NCBI RefSeq assembly: GCF_021608265.1
Contig: NZ_JAKIHP010000001.1
Span: forward strand, 558,001-622,000
Origin: Flavobacterium wongokense
GTDB lineage: Bacteria; Bacteroidota; Bacteroidia; Flavobacteriales; Flavobacteriaceae
Direction: 5' to 3'
DNA: 64,000 nt
The notes beneath the pieces are model-generated. The model had not been told where the DNA came from and ran no database searches. It saw only the letters and a list, made by a program, of their open reading frames with translations. Shown here piece after piece: positions 59,046 through 64,000 of the stretch. The position numbers were made by a program, and so were the translations under genes. Positions within the stretch are counted from its first letter, which is position 1. Every line of letters starts with the position of its first letter.

Positions 59046-62000
59046 TTAATTTCTTTTCTCGAGTTCCAACAAGATTTTGGCTATTTGTTCATCATGTTGT
59101 TGCAGTTTAACCTTAAGCTTTTCGTTTTCTTCCTGTAACTGCTTGTTTTTTGCGTCCAATTCCTTGAGTGCATTGATTGAAGCAATCAGAACATCATGCA
59201 TATTCAGACTTAAATAACCATCGTCATCAGTCGTAACGCAATTCGGAAATACTTTTTGAATATCCTGCGCCAGAAAACCGCTGAATTCAGTTTCAAGGAC
59301 CTTTGGCTCGAAAATACGTTGACCCACATTTTTATAATGGTAACGAATGGGCTTGAGCTGCCTGATTTCATTTAAACCCATCGTAAAATCACCTTCCACA
59401 TTTTTCAATCTCGCATCTGAAGTCAGTGTCCAAACCGTTGTTCCTGGTTTACGCCCTTCATCAAGCGAAAGCTCAAATTGTCCGCCAGGCGTATTACCAA
59501 TGCCCACATCTCCAGCGCCGGTAATAATCATCCTATTGGTATTTCCGCCAGCCCTAAATTGCAATATATCGGTATTATTGCTATACAAAACGCCACCGCG
59601 TATCGAGCTTACATTGGAGCCAAACAACAGTCCGGTTTCATTGGTTGAAGGCGCCAGAAAATGCTGGTAAACAGCACCATTGCTCTCCAAAACAAAATCG
59701 GCGTTACCATTTGGAGTTCCACCACTTGAACCTGTAAAAACATGGAGCTTCCTTGAAGGAGCAGCAGTTCCAATACCCACAAAACCTGAGGTCTGTTTTA
59801 TCCGTAGGCGCTCAATGTTATTGGTTCCCAAAACGTAATCATTGGCATCAGTCGTACCGCTCCAGTTTTCGGCTCCCCCAATAGTTGAAGTGCCATAAGT
59901 TGTTGGTACTGCCGGGTCATTGGTACTCGCATTTCCATTCAAACCCCAATAATTTGTGGAAAGGGTCTGCCAGCTTCCGGTTCCGTTGGCGTTGCTGGTC
60001 AGTACTTTCCCATTTCCCTGAGTCCCATCCACCATACGGATGCTTCCTGCCACATGCAATCGGTCTAAAGGTGACGTAGTTCCAATTCCGACATTGACAG
60101 TAGCTGTTGCCGAATTTACTCCGTTGACACTTCCCAAAACCAATGAATTACTGGTGCTTACAGTAGCGTCAGCCCCTATAGCTCCTGCATTTGTTAAACT
60201 ATTGGTAGTAACATTAGTATTCGTGCCAAGAAGGGTGTTCCTTACTCCGGCAGTATTAACTGTTCCCGAAAACGCCCCTATAAAAGTATTCTGGCCTCCG
60301 CTACCATTTGTATTGTCTCCACTGGAATAACCAACAAAAGTATTATTGGGACCATTCATATTTCCATTTCCGGCAAAACCTCCCACAAAAGTATTCTGGT
60401 TTGCCGTATTTATTAATCCTGCAGCATTGCCAACAAAAACATTATCAGATCCTGAGGCACCACTTCCGCCAGCGAGCCTTCCTACCATTACATTTTCCTG
60501 CCCGGTTGTATTGGCATTACCAGCCAATCCCCCTATATAGGTATTATTACCACCCGTAGCTGCAATTCCACTCTGAAAACCAAAAAAAGTATTGCCGGTA
60601 AGTAAAGAGGTAATCCTCCCTGATTCGGTGCCAAATCGTTTAAAAATCAAATCGGCATCGTTGGTAGTCCCAATGAAATTTGTTGAACCAATTCCGGAAT
60701 TCCCTGTTAAACTCCAGCCGCTTGACGGAGCGTTTGCCCAGGAAGCCGTCCCATTGGCATCACTGGTCAGGATTTTTCCTGCTCCCTGGTTTCCATCTAC
60801 CATGCGGATATTGCCAACTACATGTAATCTATCCAGTGGTGCAATAACTCCTATCCCAACATTCGTATTGGAAAAAGAGGAATTAAAACCGTTGACGCTT
60901 CCCAAAACCAAAGAATTGCTTGATCCAACAGTAGCTAGTGCACCAATGGCGGTGGCATTGGTTAAACTACTACTGGCGACTGTAGATAAATAGCCCAAAG
61001 TGGTATTGAAATTCCCACCAGTATTGCCCTGCATTGAAAAGAATCCCACGGCAGTATTGCCCTGTCCACCTGAATTTTGTATCAATGCATTGGATCCCAA
61101 GGCCGTATTATAATTGGACGTGTTTACCACCAATGCGCTATTTCCAATAGCCGTATTATCTGTAGCGCTACTACTTGATGCTAAGGCGTTGAATCCCATT
61201 GCCGTATTGTTTGTCCCATTATTGTTTAGATTAAGGGCGTTGAATCCGAAAGCCGAATTCTGATTGGCATTACTATTCTGCAAAGCACCATGCCCTACTG
61301 CCGTATTGTTGCTCCCTCCAGTGTTTACATTTAAGGCATTGAAGCCAACTGCCGTGTTAAAACCTCCGGAATTATGCTGCAGGGCATTGGCTCCTACAGC
61401 CGTAGTTTCTGAAGCGGTGTTTCCTGACAATGAATTGTAACCCACCGCCACATTGTTGCTTCCGCCATTATTTGAAAATAAGGAGAGCGTTCCCAATGCT
61501 GTATTTCGGGTGCCCGATGAATTTGAAAAAGCCGCACTATGCCCTAAGGCTACATTAAAACTTCCTGTATTGTTGCGCATCGACTCGTATCCAACGGTAA
61601 CATTGCCGGTACCCGTGCTATTGTTTCTCATTGTATTAAAACCAACTGCGGTATTATCTGAAGCGTTGTTGGAGAATAATGAATTGGCACCAATTGCCAC
61701 ATTATTATTGCCACTATTATTGCCATTGAGCGCACTATAACCTAAAGCTGAATTGAAGTTTCCTCCGCTTCCCAACTGCATGGCGCTGTGGCCAATTGCC
61801 ACATTATTGCTTCCGGCTGTATTGGCATTAAGCGCTTTGAATCCGAAAGCCGAGTTAAAGCCACCCGGACTTTGCTGCAAGGCGTTTGAACCAACCGCTG
61901 TATTCTCAGAACCGGTATTTAAGGATAGTGCATTATAACCAACAGCAACATTGTCAGTTGCTGTGTTGGCCGTAAATGATGAAAGTGCACCTATTGCCGT

Positions 62001-62471
62001 ATTGCGTGTTCCCGAAGTGCTGGAATTTGCTGCGAAGTTGCCAAATGCGGTGTTTGTAAATTCTATCGAGCCTGCTTTGGCATTGTTTCGTTTAAAAGTC
62101 AGGTCGATATTATCTGTCGTTCCGAGAAAATTGGTTGCAGGATTAGTATTAGCATTGCCTTTCAGTCCCCAGCTATTTAGGCTACTGGCTATGGCAATCC
62201 AGGTTAAAGTTGGATTATCCCAATAATAAAAACCCGGCGCATTGCCACTTACCAATGTCGTCAGGTAAACGATCATTCCCTGTTGGGCTGCCGATGGGGT
62301 GCTCGGGAAAAAATCAATTTTTGGAATCAGGATTCCGTCAGTAGTTGTTGGTGAAGCCTGGTTTGTTGAACGAATATCCAACTGCGCGTTGGGAGCTGTA
62401 GTATTGATTCCGACCTGTGCCCAAATCATTTGGCAGCAAAACAATACAATGGCTAAATAAAACTTTTTCAT
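59046..62471 (-). CDS. Giant tail-fibre-like protein with S74 chaperone domain (2)
   Basis: 1141 aa. Signal peptide MKKFYLAIVLFCCQMIWA, then the same head as the first S74 protein (QVGINTTAPNAQLDIRSTNQ, DGILIPKID), long runs of YadA-head-like repeats (e.g. NNTAVGHGALQNSNAN), inserted linker blocks repeated three times (SGWSLTGNSG / NVGIG..PLDRLHV..N), and a C-terminal S74 chaperone domain from TSDARLKNVEGDF with FSGFLAQDIQKVFP and a terminal coiled coil. It probably forms a trimeric surface fibre. Paralogue of 43007-46237. The convergent neighbour's stop is directly adjacent. Confidence 0.85.
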   Translation of the reverse strand: MKKFYLAIVLFCCQMIWAQVGINTTAPNAQLDIRSTNQASPTTTDGILIPKIDFFPSTPSAAQQGMIVYLTTLVSGNAPGFYYWDNPTLTWIAIASSLNSWGLKGNANTNPATNFLGTTDNIDLTFKRNNAKAGSIEFTNTAFGNFAANSSTSGTRNTAIGALSSFTANTATDNVAVGYNALSLNTGSENTAVGSNALQQSPGGFNSAFGFKALNANTAGSNNVAIGHSAMQLGSGGNFNSALGYSALNGNNSGNNNVAIGANSLFSNNASDNTAVGFNTMRNNSTGTGNVTVGYESMRNNTGSFNVALGHSAAFSNSSGTRNTALGTLSLFSNNGGSNNVAVGYNSLSGNTASETTAVGANALQHNSGGFNTAVGFNALNVNTGGSNNTAVGHGALQNSNANQNSAFGFNALNLNNNGTNNTAMGFNALASSSSATDNTAIGNSALVVNTSNYNTALGSNALIQNSGGQGNTAVGFFSMQGNTGGNFNTTLGYLSTVASSSLTNATAIGALATVGSSNSLVLGSVNGFNSSFSNTNVGIGVIAPLDRLHVVGNIRMVDGNQGAGKILTSDANGTASWANAPSSGWSLTGNSGIGSTNFIGTTNDADLIFKRFGTESGRITSLLTGNTFFGFQSGIAATGGNNTYIGGLAGNANTTGQENVMVGRLAGGSGASGSDNVFVGNAAGLINTANQNTFVGGFAGNGNMNGPNNTFVGYSSGDNTNGSGGQNTFIGAFSGTVNTAGVRNTLLGTNTNVTTNSLTNAGAIGADATVSTSNSLVLGSVNGVNSATATVNVGIGTTSPLDRLHVAGSIRMVDGTQGNGKVLTSNANGTGSWQTLSTNYWGLNGNASTNDPAVPTTYGTSTIGGAENWSGTTDANDYVLGTNNIERLRIKQTSGFVGIGTAAPSRKLHVFTGSSGGTPNGNADFVLESNGAVYQHFLAPSTNETGLLFGSNVSSIRGGVLYSNNTDILQFRAGGNTNRMIITGAGDVGIGNTPGGQFELSLDEGRKPGTTVWTLTSDARLKNVEGDFTMGLNEIRQLKPIRYHYKNVGQRIFEPKVLETEFSGFLAQDIQKVFPNCVTTDDDGYLSLNMHDVLIASINALKELDAKNKQLQEENEKLKVKLQQHDEQIAKILLELEKRN

Positions 62472-62639
62472 TTTACAATTGATTTAGCTGTTAAACAGTT
62501 TTTGAGGCAATGTAAAATTCAAGCTTATTTGATTGTGGCACAATACGATATTGGGAGTATGACATTGGGTTTTTATCTGTCAAAAATGGAGTTTGGTCTG
62601 CTTATCATAAAAACATACTCCAAAGCGCGTATAGGGAAT
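62472..62639. other. Short intergenic region between the kinase and second S74 gene
   Basis: 168 bases. No exact TAnnTTTG in minus sense and no clear terminator was seen, so the S74 gene might be read with the kinase gene or from an atypical promoter. Confidence 0.3.
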
Positions 62640-64000
62640 TTATTCCGATAGCGGAATGATTATAGAAGTCGACAAACCGTTTTTGGTTTCCATTGTAATG
62701 GTTCCGTTCATTTCCTCAACCCTTTTTTGAAGGTTTTTCAATCCGTTGCCAAAATAATTCTGACCCGAAATTCCGCCTCCATTATCCTGTATCCTTATAA
62801 ACAGGTTCTTTTTTTCAACAATGCTGACCATTATCGTAATCTTATCCGCATTGGAATGTTTCAAAGCATTATTAAAAATTTCCTTAATGCTGAAGAACAA
62901 ATTTTTCCTGGTTTTCCCATCAAGCAAAAAATGTTTGTGGCTTTCTTCGTCCTCAATGAACTCCAACTCCAAAGGTGTTCCTTCAAATAAATTTTCGGCA
63001 TACAGTTTCAGGTATTCCATAAAATCCCTCAAGGTATTGTTTTCGGCGTTGAGCGACCAGATAAAGGTGTTGATGCGTTGCGACACTTCCTGCGCTGTAA
63101 GACTGATTTTACTGAGCAGCAGCTTTTGCTTTTCATTGGTCTCTGCAGTTTTCTGCAACAAATCGGAATGGATTAGTATACTCGAAATTCCACTGCCAAT
63201 GTCATCATGTAGATCTTTGCTGATTTCATTTTTCTGATCGAGTAAAGTGGAATTGATTTTGTTTTTCCTTCGGATGTACATAACGGCCAAAGCCAAAAGA
63301 ATTACCACGAGAATGGCAATCAACAATTGAAAAATTACGATGTCTTTCTGCCTTTTTAATTTTTGTACTTCGAGCGAAAGGAGCTTTTTTTCATTGCGGA
63401 TGTATTGGTCTGTGAAATTTTGGAAATACAAATTCCCGCGCGCCTGCGTTTTGGCATCCATTTCAATAATTTTTTGCTGGATTTCCATTGTTTTTTCTGC
63501 ATCCAGGCCTTGATAAACATGAAGTGCCCTTGTAAAAAATAGTTTCCGGAATGTAGCATTTACGATATGGTGTTTCATCAAAATCAATCCATCGTTATAG
63601 TAGGATTTACGAAACGCAGGCTTGTCTTTGTAGCATTCCATCAAAAATGCATCATTAACCAAAACAATGTCATAATACTGACTTTTATACGCCGACAGCA
63701 CACTTTTTTTGAAATAGAATGCCGCACTGTCATTCTTTTTTTGCATTAGGTAAATCTCACCGAAACTTTGCTCAACGTTTGGAATTCCCCTTCGGCTGTT
63801 GGCTTTTAGAGCAAACTGATAGGCCTTTTTGTTATACCAAAAAGCAGAATCAGACTGGTGCAGCCTGAGTTTTACCTGAGCCAGGTTATTATAGATGTGT
63901 TCATTTTGAATGATGGAACGCATCCTTTTCTTAAGCTTTCTTTTTGGATAAAAGTCCCTGCATGACCATAGGGCCTTTTGGGCATCCTGATGCTCTCCTA
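62640..64000 (-). CDS. TPR sensor histidine kinase, NarL-type (5' end outside window)
   Basis: The frame is still open at the window edge (last codons read GEHQDAQKALWSCRDFY inward), so the ATG at 63923 is not the start. N-terminal part has TPR-like repeats (LAQVKLRLHQSDSAFWYNKKAYQFALK); one membrane helix (~DIVIFQLLIAILVVILLALAVMYI); HisKA_3 dimerisation domain with SKDLHDDIGSGISSILIHSD; HATPase with FNNALKHS, IQDNGGGI and GNGLKNLQKRVEEM. Kinases of this class phosphorylate LuxR-type regulators; none is in the window. It lies 168 bases beside the second S74 gene in the same direction (upstream of it). Confidence 0.92.
   Translation of the reverse strand, partial: GEHQDAQKALWSCRDFYPKRKLKKRMRSIIQNEHIYNNLAQVKLRLHQSDSAFWYNKKAYQFALKANSRRGIPNVEQSFGEIYLMQKKNDSAAFYFKKSVLSAYKSQYYDIVLVNDAFLMECYKDKPAFRKSYYNDGLILMKHHIVNATFRKLFFTRALHVYQGLDAEKTMEIQQKIIEMDAKTQARGNLYFQNFTDQYIRNEKKLLSLEVQKLKRQKDIVIFQLLIAILVVILLALAVMYIRRKNKINSTLLDQKNEISKDLHDDIGSGISSILIHSDLLQKTAETNEKQKLLLSKISLTAQEVSQRINTFIWSLNAENNTLRDFMEYLKLYAENLFEGTPLELEFIEDEESHKHFLLDGKTRKNLFFSIKEIFNNALKHSNADKITIMVSIVEKKNLFIRIQDNGGGISGQNYFGNGLKNLQKRVEEMNGTITMETKNGLSTSIIIPLSE

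Overview
The window is a chromosomal segment of a low-GC Flavobacteriaceae bacterium, most likely a Flavobacterium species. The signs are: proteins with a signal peptide plus a type A C-terminal sorting domain (type IX secretion), promoters with the Bacteroidetes -7 box TAnnTTTG (for example at 1782, 5335, 14346, 46358 and 56968), start sites without Shine-Dalgarno sequences, a mevalonate-pathway gene pair, and DUF4407, DUF6252 and DUF58 proteins typical of the group. The assignment rests on gene content and motifs read by eye; no database search was run.

Layout. 1-4751: two tandem, paralogous type IX secreted proteins, the first cut by the window edge. 4783-13972: tspO, then mvaD-mvaK, a sensor kinase, a UbiA prenyltransferase, a pseudouridine synthase, an NTF2-like protein, a DUF885 lipoprotein and a small membrane protein. 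14120-29538: a 15.4-kb integrative element (below). 29730-41364: an M20 dipeptidase, a secreted repeat protein, a DUF4407 protein, a compact leftward cluster ruvC-hemW-cyclase-GNAT-MmcQ/YjbR, a flippase-like membrane protein with a glycosyltransferase, and a secreted esterase. 41693-50983: tRNA-Asp, a DUF58 protein, a very large S74-chaperone (tail-fibre-like) protein opposite a LytTR regulator/TPR sensor-kinase pair, trxA and an O-antigen-ligase-like protein. 50970-64000: dnaE with a built-in proofreading exonuclease, an RRM protein, a DUF6252 lipoprotein, rpsP-rimM, a tRNA N6-adenine methyltransferase, a second S74 protein and a TPR sensor kinase cut by the window edge.

The integrative element is the most unusual part. 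It lies in the 3' end of a tRNA-Leu(UAG) gene and is bounded by a perfect 31-bp direct repeat (14120-14150 and 29508-29538). Next to the left end is a tyrosine recombinase with all catalytic residues visible. Both ends carry the same tandem 11-bp repeat (GGTTGGGCAAY twice, then CTT), which fits integrase arm sites. The incoming end rebuilds the tRNA 3' end and also supplies a new terminator; the original tRNA terminator is stranded outside the left end. Inside are a Xis-like HTH protein, a gpII/Rep-like protein next to a structured inverted-repeat region (candidate replication or transfer origin), and two cargo operons. Cargo operon 1 (19318-25163) encodes an Eco57I-like restriction-methylation enzyme, an unknown protein, a single-motif PLD-type nuclease, a small coiled-coil protein, an HTH-like protein and a membrane protein. 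Cargo operon 2 (25361-29340) encodes a CoiA-like nuclease with coiled coils, an unknown 256-aa protein and a 591-aa protein with an R-x4-H HEPN RNase motif. It is flanked by a 51-bp imperfect direct repeat. I propose it as a candidate undescribed DNA-plus-RNA-targeting defence system.

Other points of interest are a roughly 55-bp dispersed repeat present four times, whose ends supply TAG stop codons and whose hairpin is preserved by paired changes, and two giant S74 proteins that each neighbour a TPR sensor kinase.
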